Source of the DNA: CAYOPE01 sp964405805
Lineage (GTDB): Bacteria; Patescibacteriota; Doudnabacteria; UBA920; O2-02-FULL-48-8
Length of the DNA: 60,760 nucleotides
NCBI GenBank assembly: GCA_964405805.1
Contig: CAYOPE010000002.1
Coordinates: 1-60,760 of the forward strand
Direction of reading: 5' to 3'
The notes beneath the pieces were generated by a model. It was given only the letters and a program-made list of their open reading frames with translations, was not told where the DNA came from and did not search any database. A program made the position numbers and the translations under genes. Every line of letters starts with the position of its first letter. The stretch's first letter is position 1. Below, in pieces: positions 16,149 to 23,839 of this stretch.

Positions 16149-17068
16149 TGCCCAAGCCGCTATTCCAAACGAAGACTGTCAAGATCGATACTCTCGGTGA
16201 ATATTTAGCTCAAATCCGAGAGCAGCTGAATTTGGATATCAAAACCGTGAGTATGCTGACTCAGATCAAACCGTCGTATATAGAAAAACTGGAAGCCGGG
16301 AGTTACGAAACTCTGCCTGCTGATGTTTATATTCGAGGCTTTCTAAAAAGTTTGGCGCAGTTTTATCGGATCAAAGAACAGATACTGATTGACCAATATG
16401 AAAAAGAACGAGGATTCGAGGCTCCGAAAAAGATAATAAAGAAGTCTTGGCAGTTTTCTTTTACGCCAAGGAATATTGTTATTGGAGTAAGTCTGGTCGT
16501 TGCACTGGGAGCTTTTGCCTATGTGGGTAACCAAATTCGCTCTGTGCTGGCGCCTCCCAGTCTTGCTTTAGAGGAACCAAGCTCTGACCAGACAGTGGAT
16601 GGCAACAGTATAGTCTTCTCAGGAAAAGCTGAAATTGGCGCTGAAGTACTTATCAACAACCAGCCTGTGATTTTGGATTCAAACGGGCAATTTACTGAGA
16701 ATTTATTATTGAGCCCAGGCCTAAATGTGATTGAAATCACAGAAAAGAATAAGTTTAACAGAGTTAGTAAGATTACCCGCCAAATTACTAGTGTGGGCCA
16801 GAATGCTCCACAGGCAGTTAAATCAGCTGTGAATTTGACAGTCAATATTGGTCCTGAAAGCGCTTGGGTATATCTAGAAGCAGATGGAGTGGTCGTTCAG
16901 CGAGGCACTATGCTTGCCGGTTCTAGCAAAACAGTCTCTGCGAAAAACGAAATCATTCTGACTTCTGCTGACGCAGGCTCGACGCAAGTAGTTTATAATG
17001 GCAAGGATTTAGGAAAACTTGGACGCAGTGGCGAGGTCGTGCGCAATGTACAATTCAGTTCACAATAG
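16148..17068 (+). CDS. RodZ-like helix-turn-helix membrane protein
   Basis: Residues 10-80 are a RodZ/Xre-type helix-turn-helix (LGEYLAQIREQLNLDIKTVS, then YIRGFLKSLAQFY). A basic linker leads to a single membrane helix near 112-132 (NIVIGVSLVVALGAFAYVG). The extracellular part has an Ig-like/glucodextranase-like segment (VFSGKAEIGAEVLINNQPV) and a DUF4115-like C-terminal domain. RodZ links the MreB cytoskeleton to cell-wall synthesis. It lies between the Fic gene and recA. Confidence 0.8.
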   Translation: MPKPLFQTKTVKIDTLGEYLAQIREQLNLDIKTVSMLTQIKPSYIEKLEAGSYETLPADVYIRGFLKSLAQFYRIKEQILIDQYEKERGFEAPKKIIKKSWQFSFTPRNIVIGVSLVVALGAFAYVGNQIRSVLAPPSLALEEPSSDQTVDGNSIVFSGKAEIGAEVLINNQPVILDSNGQFTENLLLSPGLNVIEITEKNKFNRVSKITRQITSVGQNAPQAVKSAVNLTVNIGPESAWVYLEADGVVVQRGTMLAGSSKTVSAKNEIILTSADAGSTQVVYNGKDLGKLGRSGEVVRNVQFSSQ

Positions 17069-17092
17069 TTTATAATTTAAACATTAAAGGCG

Positions 17093-17112
17093 CCTGCCTG
17101 CCGGCAGGCAGG
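17093..17112. repeat. 20-bp perfect palindrome (REP-like)
   Basis: CCTGCCTGCC is followed directly by GGCAGGCAGG, between the rodZ-like gene and recA. A related broken version (TGCCTGC...GCAGGCA) occurs at 18341-18367 inside the candidate RNA. Such CCTGCC palindromes are typical dispersed elements in Patescibacteria genomes. Confidence 0.6.
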
Positions 17113-17122
17113 GTAAAAATAT

Positions 17123-18154
17123 ATGGCAAAAAATACAACGCCAAAAAGTTCGAACACGGGTCTCGAAGAAGCATTAAACTCGATCAGAGACAAATTCGGT
17201 GAAGGCTCAATCATGACTTTGCAAAAAGCCAAGACCATGAATGTGGAAGTGGTTCCGACTGGATGTCTGTCCTTGGATCTTGCTCTCGGCGCTGGTGGAA
17301 TTCCGAAAGGACGCATTATAGAAATTTATGGACCTGAAGCTTCTGGCAAAACTACACTCGCCATGCACATCGTGGCTGAAGTCCAGAAAAAAAATGGCGT
17401 GGCGGCATTTGTCGATGCCGAGCATGCACTTGATCCAGATCGTGCCAAAGCAGTCGGCGTGAAAGTTGATAAGCTTCTCATCTCTCAACCAGACAATGGT
17501 GAGCAAGCCCTCGACATCGTTGAAGCACTTGTCCGATCAAACAGTGTCGATGTCATCGTCGTTGACTCAGTGGCTGCTCTGACTCCTCGTGCTGAGATCG
17601 AAGGCGACATGGGAGACTCGCACATGGGTTTGCATGCCAGACTCATGAGCCAAGCGCTGCGCAAACTCACAGCAATAATTTCCAAGTCCAACTGCACGGT
17701 AATTTTTATCAACCAGATTCGAATGAAGATCGGAGTCATGTTTGGTAATCCGGAAACTACCACTGGTGGTCAGGCTTTGAAATTTTATTCTTCAGTGCGG
17801 ATCGAAGTTCGTAAGCTGGCGCAGATCAAGCAAGGCGATCAGATTTTAGGCAATCGAGTGAAGGCAAAGATTGTCAAAAATAAAGTAGCGGCACCGTTTC
17901 GTACGACAGAATTCGACATTATGTTTGGTGAAGGCGGGATTTCCTACAGCGGCGACCTGCTGGATACTGGCGTTCAGTATAAAGTCATCGTCAAATCCGG
18001 GAACACCTATAGCTTTGGCGATGTGAAACTCGGCGTAGGTCGTGAAACTGCGAAAATTTTCCTGAAAGACAATGACAAAGTAGCTCACGACATCGAAAAA
18101 TCCATCCGCACCAAGGCCAAAGAGGGTGAATGGATGCCAGTCGGGTCAAATTGA
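17123..18154 (+). CDS. recA: Recombinase RecA
   Basis: RecA forms filaments on single-stranded DNA, drives strand exchange and triggers LexA self-cleavage. The 343-residue protein has GPEASGKTTLA (Walker A, 70-80), the VFINQIRMKIGVMFGNPE loop L1 region, the TTGGQALKFYSSVR L2 region, and a full C-terminal domain. It ends with TGA, showing that TGA is a normal stop. LexA is encoded 5 kb downstream, consistent with an SOS circuit. No obvious LexA operator was seen upstream. Confidence 0.98.
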   Translation: MAKNTTPKSSNTGLEEALNSIRDKFGEGSIMTLQKAKTMNVEVVPTGCLSLDLALGAGGIPKGRIIEIYGPEASGKTTLAMHIVAEVQKKNGVAAFVDAEHALDPDRAKAVGVKVDKLLISQPDNGEQALDIVEALVRSNSVDVIVVDSVAALTPRAEIEGDMGDSHMGLHARLMSQALRKLTAIISKSNCTVIFINQIRMKIGVMFGNPETTTGGQALKFYSSVRIEVRKLAQIKQGDQILGNRVKAKIVKNKVAAPFRTTEFDIMFGEGGISYSGDLLDTGVQYKVIVKSGNTYSFGDVKLGVGRETAKIFLKDNDKVAHDIEKSIRTKAKEGEWMPVGSN

Positions 18155-18246
18155 GACAAAAAATGTGAATAACTGGTCAGGTTCCCAAAAAAAACTTGAG
18201 AATTTCCTAAGAAATTTTTAAGTTTTTTAATTTTGGCGGCAATTTA

Positions 18247-18275
18247 TTGACAGCGCTTAAAATTTCTGCTATACT
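18247..18275 (+). promoter_or_regulatory. Sigma-70 promoter of the candidate structured RNA
   Basis: TTGACA (18247-18252) and TATACT (18270-18275) are separated by exactly 17 bases. No open reading frame follows within 600 bases; a start near 18283 would produce the structured transcript. Confidence 0.8.
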
Positions 18276-18282
18276 AGCAATA

Positions 18283-18766
18283 CTGAACCTTGAAAAATGA
18301 ATAAATGAGGTAGCGGAGATAGCGGAAAGCTTAAAAATCCTGCCTGCGCGTAAAGCTTCGGCAGGCAAGTTGAACTTTCTGCGTTCTCCACTATTCGTCA
18401 TAGCTGTTCTAACCCAGCTGACTGCAAAACAAAAATAAAAATCGTTTGTATACAAAAATAAAACAAACATAAAACAAAAATTGTTAGGTGAGCAATCACC
18501 ACAAGAACAGTGAAGAATAACTTATAGAGTGGTTAGATATATAAGACGTTCCTTTTACGGTTTCTACATACGAATGTTGGCCTCTGCTCCAGGCTTGAGT
18601 CTCGATCGATCGAGATTGAAGCCTGTGAGCGGAGACGAGCTTCAGTAGAGGCCGCCCACAGGGCGGATCTCGCCACATATTTACATATAGCGGGCGGTAT
18701 GATCCGCTCTGTATCACTAAACTTTTAAACGATACAGAGCCTAAGGTGTTAAGAAGGCTTTTTTTG
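18283..18766 (+). ncRNA. Candidate large structured non-coding RNA (about 480 nt)
   Basis: This recA-distal interval has its own consensus promoter, no plausible coding frame, and many helices. A long imperfect hairpin pairs 18311-18332 with 18373-18393, capped by TGCCTGC/GCAGGCA. TTGT-GGTGA/TCACC-ACAA spans 18481-18504. GGCCTCT (18579-18585) pairs with AGAGGCC (18647-18653) and encloses a 17-bp near-perfect hairpin (18591-18607/18608-18624). CCGCCC/GGGCGG lies at 18652-18666, and a perfect 10-bp stem pairs 18706-18715 with 18731-18740. A terminator (AGCCT/AGGCT plus T6) ends it at 18766. It does not show tRNA-like ends (tmRNA) or clear RNase P or SRP RNA motifs, so it is unassigned. Confidence 0.65.
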
Positions 18767-18782
18767 TTGTCTAAATTTTTGC

Positions 18783-18813
18783 TTGCCCCGATGTTGGTTT
18801 AAAATCGGGGCAA
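18783..18813. terminator. Hairpin TTGCCCCGAT/ATCGGGGCAA
   Basis: A perfect 10-bp stem with an 11-base loop lies between the structured RNA and the next promoter. No T-run follows on the plus strand. It may be a second stop or a repeat element. Confidence 0.5.
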
Positions 18814-18833
18814 CTCCGACTGCAACGTCGAGG

Positions 18834-18862
18834 TTGAAAAATTTTCAGAAATATGATATAAT
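18834..18862 (+). promoter_or_regulatory. Promoter of the coiled-coil protein gene
   Basis: TTGAAA (18834-18839) and TATAAT (18857-18862) are spaced 17 bases apart, about 42 bases before the ATG at 18905. Confidence 0.7.
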
Positions 18863-18904
18863 ATATATAAGCTAAGGTTTTCCTAAGAAACAAAAATAAA
18901 ATTT

Positions 18905-21190
18905 ATGAGTTTAAGAGAAAAAGCAGCAGCCAAAGCTGCTGAGCTTGCTGCACAAAAAGAGCAGACTGCGGCCGAAGAAAGAGAAGTGCAACTCAAGCCA
19001 GTTCGCGATCAAATCGCGGAACTGGAATCGAAACGAAAAAAACTCCAAACTGATTTGGAATCTTTTGGTGCGGCTGAAAAAGCAAGTGGCGAAGCACTTG
19101 GTGAATTTAAAAAAGATAAAAAACCAATTGATCAAATTTATGCGGAACACGAAGCTGAGCCAGAAATTACCGGTGGATCAAAAGAAGCATTTATTCGATC
19201 TAATGAAGAAGAGTCAGAAGTTAAATCATTTAGAGCTGCTGGAAAAAAGTTGCGTCAAGATGTATCCTCTCTAAGGACTGCTAGACAATCTGCGCAAGCC
19301 GAAATGGGTGATCAAACTCTTGTCCCACAAAAAACAAAAGGAGAACGGAAAAAAGGCCAAGCTCGAGCTGAAGTAAAAAATACTATTACCACAGAAATCG
19401 CCAAACTCGATGCGCAAATTGCAGAACTGCGATTGCAAACACCTGAAGGGCAAGCGGAATTGCAAAGCAAAAGAAGACAAGAAGTTTTGGAACGAAGAAG
19501 AAACTTTGCGCCATCTATTGAAACACTAGAGGATATTGGGCGGGAAAGCTTGGTCTTTGGTCCTGATTTAGAATTAGGAGAAAAATATGGAGATGATTTC
19601 GTAAAAAGTGTTGTAAAAGAAGGAGTTGCCGCGCAAATCGATGTTCAAGCCAAGAAAAGAAGAGATTCAGAGCACTTAGATGAGGTCGCTCGTGATATTA
19701 ATAGATTAGAACAGCTGGATACTCGCGCTGGACAATTTCAAGCCGCATTAGGACGTATGATTAATGCCAGAGAAGAGTTGGTTGGAGTGATTTCAGAAGC
19801 CCTACAAAATAACCAACAATTCCGGCAGAAAGCAGATATAACCTCGCAATATAGAGATACGTTCTCTTACCCCGAATCAAACTCCTATCGTTATAGTGTT
19901 AGTCAACTAATTGGAAAGTCAGTACCTAACAGGCTTTTGGAATTTATTCAAACAGCTGGTCGTTATAACAATTTGTATGCTAACGGTGCTGGTGAAGCTG
20001 TTCTGGGGCATGAATTAGAACTTAAGGCTCGGGAAGCATTTGGTAAAGCTGATACTTACCTCGGGCATAGCTCTAATCTGCCATATAAAAGCGATATAAG
20101 ACATGGTGGGGTTCCTGATTTTGAAGGTATGGCCATGATTGCAGATGGTTTAACAACAGTTTTTAACAATATCCAAGCAGAAGTTGTACGGGACCCGAAT
20201 GCGTTATTTGAAATCAAAGAAAAATTTAAGGAATTAGGAGCAGAAGCTATCGATAAGGATATGACCGGAGGTAGTTATCGATTTAGTCATTATTTAGATA
20301 AAGAAACACTAAAATTAGTAGGCAGAGTTGAAGGCCGTGCTTCAGTTAGCTATATGGATAAAGAGAATATTCGGAATACGATTAAAGCAACTGCAGGAAA
20401 AGCTGAATCTTTAAAGCAGTTAGCAGCAGCAAAAATTGATTCAGAGTGGGCAGGGCATCGCTTCCAGCAATTTCAGAGTAAAAACAGAGCAGCGTTCGAT
20501 CTTGATCAACAAGAACAATCAACTGAAAGGGCAAAGGAGCAAATCCCAAGACTAAGCCAGCAGTTAGGAGAATTTCAAGTTGCGCTGGGACAATATCTTA
20601 GGGAAGAATTTACCTTCACGCCATTAGAATCAGACCATGGAACACCTTATCGAATTAGACATGTGGCCAATGCTGAGAGGAGCAATAATTTGAGTCTTGC
20701 AATAGATAAACGAGCGCAAGAAATTAAAGATGCTCAAAAAGAAGTCGACCAGGCCGTCGACGAATTTCGCGGTGCGGGTATATTTAAGAGAGGAAAAGCC
20801 GAAAAAAAATTAGAGGAGGCCAGAACCAAACTCGACAATCTTCAAAAGCTCCAACAAAAAGATGAAAGTGACAAACGCCAAGCTGGCATTTTTGATGATA
20901 AGGTGTACGATACTCGTGTAAGACAACAGAGATTCTATGAGTGGCTTTCATCTCTTCAAATCGGGTCTGGTTTACCCCAAGGAAAAATGCAACTGGCGGA
21001 ATTTTTTACCAGACTTGAACATAGAATTTCGACTCTTGATAAATTTGAACTTACCGCGGATCAGCGCGCTATCCATGCACAGTATGTAGCTATGAAAGAA
21101 GCAGTCACGACTATGAAGAAGAAATTTGAGGACTTGAGATCTGAAAAAATTAAGGAACGCGTGTCCTTAAGTTTAGCCATACCTCGCTAA
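18905..21190 (+). CDS. Long coiled-coil protein of unknown function
   Basis: The 761-residue protein is highly charged. Heptad-rich coiled coils cover about 1-210 and 540-650; the centre (about 290-530) is more globular. There is no signal peptide, membrane helix or nucleotide-binding motif. The N-terminus is Ala/Glu/Lys repetitive. I do not recognise a family; it is probably lineage-specific and cytoplasmic. It has its own promoter and no cotranscribed partner, with the folded dksA-like leader following. Confidence 0.75.
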   Translation: MSLREKAAAKAAELAAQKEQTAAEEREVQLKPVRDQIAELESKRKKLQTDLESFGAAEKASGEALGEFKKDKKPIDQIYAEHEAEPEITGGSKEAFIRSNEEESEVKSFRAAGKKLRQDVSSLRTARQSAQAEMGDQTLVPQKTKGERKKGQARAEVKNTITTEIAKLDAQIAELRLQTPEGQAELQSKRRQEVLERRRNFAPSIETLEDIGRESLVFGPDLELGEKYGDDFVKSVVKEGVAAQIDVQAKKRRDSEHLDEVARDINRLEQLDTRAGQFQAALGRMINAREELVGVISEALQNNQQFRQKADITSQYRDTFSYPESNSYRYSVSQLIGKSVPNRLLEFIQTAGRYNNLYANGAGEAVLGHELELKAREAFGKADTYLGHSSNLPYKSDIRHGGVPDFEGMAMIADGLTTVFNNIQAEVVRDPNALFEIKEKFKELGAEAIDKDMTGGSYRFSHYLDKETLKLVGRVEGRASVSYMDKENIRNTIKATAGKAESLKQLAAAKIDSEWAGHRFQQFQSKNRAAFDLDQQEQSTERAKEQIPRLSQQLGEFQVALGQYLREEFTFTPLESDHGTPYRIRHVANAERSNNLSLAIDKRAQEIKDAQKEVDQAVDEFRGAGIFKRGKAEKKLEEARTKLDNLQKLQQKDESDKRQAGIFDDKVYDTRVRQQRFYEWLSSLQIGSGLPQGKMQLAEFFTRLEHRISTLDKFELTADQRAIHAQYVAMKEAVTTMKKKFEDLRSEKIKERVSLSLAIPR

Positions 21191-21206
21191 GATAACTTAA
21201 GTTTGC

Positions 21207-21331
21207 TATAATTTTATTATGAATCCCGTTAGAAATTCGAACTCATGCAAAGTTTAGCAAATAGCATATTCTATCGGGCTTAGTATAATAATTAAGATTA
21301 TTTAAACTAATCAGAATTTCTAAACGGGATG
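21207..21331 (+). promoter_or_regulatory. TATAAT box and self-complementary leader covering the dksA-like start codon
   Basis: A TATAAT at 21207-21212 would start transcription near 21220, though no good -35 box was seen. The leader then begins ATCCCGTTAGAAATTC (21223-21238) and ends GAATTTCTAAACGGGAT (about 21312-21330). These ends pair over about 15 bp with one bulge, and the 3' arm runs into the start ATG at 21329. Folding would hide the initiation region, suggesting translational control. Confidence 0.55.
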
Positions 21332-21682
21332 AACACTAAATTAGTTGAAGAAAACAAGACCAAGCTTTTAGCAGAGCAAAAGAAAATCCAAGACATGCTC
21401 AAGCGCGATGATGTCGTGGACTCAGAAATTCCCGGTGGCCATAAGCCAAAGTTTATGGAAGCCGGAAATGAGGACAGTGAGAATGCGCAGGAGAGCGAAC
21501 AGTTTGCAGATGATTTGTCAGTCACAGAAAATCTTGAAGACAGACTGACTCTCGTCGAGTCAGCACTCAAGCGGATCGAGAGCGGAAGCTACGGCGTTTG
21601 TCTTGTCGGTGGTGAAGAGATCGAAGAGGATCGTCTGCGCGCTGAGCCAGCAGCTGCGACTTGCATCAAACACAGCAAGTAG
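21329..21682 (+). CDS. TraR/DksA-family protein
   Basis: The 117-residue protein has an N-terminal coiled coil and a C-terminal zinc-finger-like module: YGVCLVGGEEIEEDRLRAEP then TCIKH. DksA proteins enter the RNA polymerase secondary channel and modulate initiation with ppGpp. Only two of four cysteines remain (C91, C112), with Gly94 and His115 at the others, so metal binding is doubtful although the fold may persist. It directly precedes lspA, whose ATG follows the stop without a gap. Confidence 0.85.
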   Translation: MNTKLVEENKTKLLAEQKKIQDMLKRDDVVDSEIPGGHKPKFMEAGNEDSENAQESEQFADDLSVTENLEDRLTLVESALKRIESGSYGVCLVGGEEIEEDRLRAEPAAATCIKHSK

Positions 21683-22081
21683 ATGCACAAGAAAATTTTT
21701 GTCTTAATTTTGATTGATCAAATCACGAAACTGATTTTCAGTTCACGTGATTTTTTCTTGGGCCCTATTCATGTTCATTTGATCAAAAATCCAGGCCTCG
21801 GGTTTTCTTTGAACTTCGGTCTGCTGACAAACTTGATCATCATAGCAGCAGCTCTCATTTTTTTTATTTATTACAATTTCAGACATCCGAACAAACTTGC
21901 TTTTGTTTTGATTTTCGCTGGAGCAATTTCAAATATTATTGACCGACTATATCTCGGTTACGTGCGCGACTTTCTGGATATCGGACTCCAGTTTACTTTT
22001 AATCTTGCAGATGTCATGATTATCTTGGGGTTAATCATTTTTGTGTTTAGCCAAAGAAATGAAACAAGTATTGGGAATTGA
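21683..22081 (+). CDS. lspA: Signal peptidase II (lipoprotein)
   Basis: LspA removes signal peptides from lipid-modified prolipoproteins. The 132-residue protein has four membrane helices and the catalytic aspartates D87 in NIIDRLYLGYVRDFLD and D110 in FNLADVMI. It is slightly short (usual 150-170) because the first loop is reduced. It begins directly after the dksA-like stop and overlaps the ROK gene by 23 bases, suggesting translational coupling. Confidence 0.92.
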   Translation: MHKKIFVLILIDQITKLIFSSRDFFLGPIHVHLIKNPGLGFSLNFGLLTNLIIIAAALIFFIYYNFRHPNKLAFVLIFAGAISNIIDRLYLGYVRDFLDIGLQFTFNLADVMIILGLIIFVFSQRNETSIGN

Positions 22082-22775
22082 TGTGGGTGGCACCAAAATC
22101 GCAGCTGGGATAGTGGATAGAAACTTGAAAGTCAGCAGAGTTTCGATTTTACCAACTTCGCAAACGGATTTACTAGCGCAAATAGTTCGGTTGCTGCATA
22201 AATACAATGAATATCATGCGGTCAGTATTGGTGTCCCTGGTACAGTATCTAATGGCAAGATAAATAAATTACCTAATGTCAGAAATTTTAAGCCAATTAA
22301 CCTCAAGCAATACTTAGCCAAACAGGTTAAATTGCCAATATATGTGTTGAATGATGCAGAGGCTTTTACTTTAGGTGAAGCTAAGATGGGAGCTGGTAGA
22401 AAATATAAAAAAGTATTTGGAGTGATTTTGGGAACAGGTTTAGGTGGGGGGTTCGTTGTAAAAAATAAACATAAAGATTGTGGATCTATTTTGCACCAAA
22501 CACTTCCTGGTATAGAATCTGAGATGAAAGCAATTCAGAAAACACAACCCGCTAAGGATTACAAACCCTTATTGGTGAAGTTACTACCAACGATTTCAGA
22601 AAAATTCAATCCTGATATGATTATTTTTGGTGGAGCTAGATCGCAGATTCCAGGCATGCAAAAAGAATTAGATAACTGCAGGAAACTGTTTGCCCATAGG
22701 AAAATTTCAGTTAAAGTTTCAAAACTTAAGCACGCAGGTATCATAGGTACCGCCTTGCCATTACTTAAGCACTAA
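22059..22775 (+). CDS. ROK-family sugar kinase-like protein, shortened
   Basis: The ATG at 22059 gives 238 residues starting MKQVLGIDVGGTKIAAGIV, the ROK phosphate-binding motif. NDAEAFTLGEAKMGAGR and FGVILGTGLGGGFV are also typical. After this the protein departs: the zinc-binding CxCGxxGCxE segment and the E-x-G-H motif are missing, and the subunit is about 60 residues shorter than glucokinase or NagC types. It may be inactive, or bind a sugar as a sensor. The start overlaps lspA. Confidence 0.75.
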   Translation: MKQVLGIDVGGTKIAAGIVDRNLKVSRVSILPTSQTDLLAQIVRLLHKYNEYHAVSIGVPGTVSNGKINKLPNVRNFKPINLKQYLAKQVKLPIYVLNDAEAFTLGEAKMGAGRKYKKVFGVILGTGLGGGFVVKNKHKDCGSILHQTLPGIESEMKAIQKTQPAKDYKPLLVKLLPTISEKFNPDMIIFGGARSQIPGMQKELDNCRKLFAHRKISVKVSKLKHAGIIGTALPLLKH

Positions 22776-22793
22776 AATATAATTATTCGACGA

Positions 22794-22868
22794 GGGCATG
22801 TAGCTCAGCGGTAGAGCGATTGTCTTATACACAATTGGTCCCAGGTTCGAATCCTGGCATGCCCACCA
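22794..22868 (+). tRNA. tRNA-Ile(TAT)
   Basis: A complete cloverleaf is present: acceptor GGGCATG/CATGCCC with A73 and encoded CCA, D arm GCTCAGCGGTAGAGC, T arm CCAGGTTCGAATCCTGG. The anticodon stem ATTGT/ACAAT encloses CTTATAC, giving anticodon TAT, which pairs with AUA. Most bacteria read AUA with a lysidine-modified CAU tRNA, so a genuine UAU isoleucine tRNA is unusual. Confidence 0.9.
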
Positions 22869-22873
22869 TGTGG

Positions 22874-22893
22874 AAAAGCCGAAAGGCTTTTTT
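22874..22893 (+). terminator. Terminator after tRNA-Ile
   Basis: AAAGCC pairs with GGCTTT around GAAA, continuing into TTTTTG. Confidence 0.75.
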
Positions 22894-22917
22894 GTTTTAC
22901 TCAATAAATTTAGGCTC

Positions 22918-22946
22918 TTGACAGCAGGTGAACGATCGTATACCAT
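22918..22946 (+). promoter_or_regulatory. lexA promoter with possible operator
   Basis: TTGACA at 22918-22923 is followed 17 bases later by TACCAT (22941-22946). GAACGATCGTATA lies between the boxes and resembles a GAAC-N4-GTNN SOS half-palindrome, so LexA may bind here and repress itself. The operator is a guess. Confidence 0.45.
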
Positions 22947-22952
22947 ATAGTT

Positions 22953-23014
22953 ATGGATAGTAAAAACGAAGAAGCTGGTGGCTAGGAAGCCGCCCCGAAC
23001 CACTGGTTTCTTCG
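22953..23014 (+). promoter_or_regulatory. lexA leader: short peptide ORF and 15-bp hairpin
   Basis: An ATG at 22953 encodes a 10-residue peptide (MDSKNEEAGG) ending in TAG. Its last codons form the 5' arm of a stem: 22967-22981 pairs with 23000-23014 over 15 positions (including G-T wobbles) around an 18-base loop. The lexA ATG at 23031 lies 16 bases beyond. The layout resembles a translation-coupled leader. Confidence 0.5.
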
Positions 23015-23030
23015 AAACTACCATAAACCT

Positions 23031-23645
23031 ATGAACGAACTTACACCTAAGCAAAAACAATTATTAGAAATTCTAACCAATGAAATTCAAAAGAAAGGCT
23101 TACCGCCATCCATTTCTGAGATTGCTTCGATCCTCCGACTTAAATCTAAAAACGCGGTGGCGAAATTACTCCGGATTCTGGAAGATAAGGGTTATATCCG
23201 CAGAAGCGGTAAAGCTCGCGGTATCGAAGTCCTAAACCCAGAAGGGGAACCAGTAGGGATGGGTATGATTAGTTTGCCAGTCATCGGACGCATCACAGCA
23301 GGCCTTCCCATGCTTGCTGAAGAACAGATTGAAGATTGGCTAAATCTACCAGTTAGCCTGATCAAAGGACGAAAAGATGTATTCTTGCTGAAAGTCCAAG
23401 GCATGAGCATGAAGGACGCAGGAATTCTAAATGGTGACCTGGTGATAGTGAAGCAGCAGAAGATTGCTGATATCAATGACATAGTCGTGGCACTTCTCGA
23501 AGATGAAGCTACAGTTAAGAGATTAGTGAAGAAAGACAACAGGTTTTATTTGAAAGCTGAAAATAAAGATTATCCAAATATCTACCCTGAGCATGAATGG
23601 TCGATCCAGGGAAAAGTAATCGGAGTAATCCGAAGATTAGAATAA
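23031..23645 (+). CDS. lexA: LexA repressor
   Basis: LexA represses the DNA-damage regulon and cleaves itself when RecA is active. The 204-residue protein has an N-terminal winged helix-turn-helix (1-65, PSISEIASILRLKSKNAV), the Ala90-Gly91 cleavage site, catalytic Ser126 (QGMSMKDAG) and Lys163 (EATVKR). All catalytic elements are intact and the length is normal. Confidence 0.96.
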   Translation: MNELTPKQKQLLEILTNEIQKKGLPPSISEIASILRLKSKNAVAKLLRILEDKGYIRRSGKARGIEVLNPEGEPVGMGMISLPVIGRITAGLPMLAEEQIEDWLNLPVSLIKGRKDVFLLKVQGMSMKDAGILNGDLVIVKQQKIADINDIVVALLEDEATVKRLVKKDNRFYLKAENKDYPNIYPEHEWSIQGKVIGVIRRLE

Positions 23646-23649
23646 GTTT

Positions 23650-23832
23650 ATGAGCGAATTTGAAAAAAGAAAATTCATGGTTGTGACGCAGTTAAGAGGA
23701 CTTTGCGCACATTGTGCCAATGAAGTGAGCCATAGCTGTAAGCTGCAATCTATAATGCACGAGCTAAATACTCTTTCCGGAGTCCCGCTAATCGTCAACG
23801 ACCATTTCAACGGATTACTTCTCAGTAAATAG
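23650..23832 (+). CDS. Small cysteine-containing protein of unknown function
   Basis: The 60-residue protein starts 5 bases after the lexA stop and is probably translated from the same message. It contains CAHCANEVSHSC (residues 19-30), a CxxC...HxC arrangement that could bind a metal ion. No family is recognised. Its position next to LexA makes a damage-response role possible, but this is inference. Confidence 0.5.
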   Translation: MSEFEKRKFMVVTQLRGLCAHCANEVSHSCKLQSIMHELNTLSGVPLIVNDHFNGLLLSK

Positions 23833-23839
23833 GAAATAT

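Noticed and set aside
18283..18766. tmRNA, RNase P, SRP RNA or a group I intron
   Set aside because: No tRNA-like ends or tag ORF, no convincing P4 or SRP core motif; some bases (CTTATAG, GGAAAG) resemble RNase P or intron motifs but spacing and pairing do not fit.
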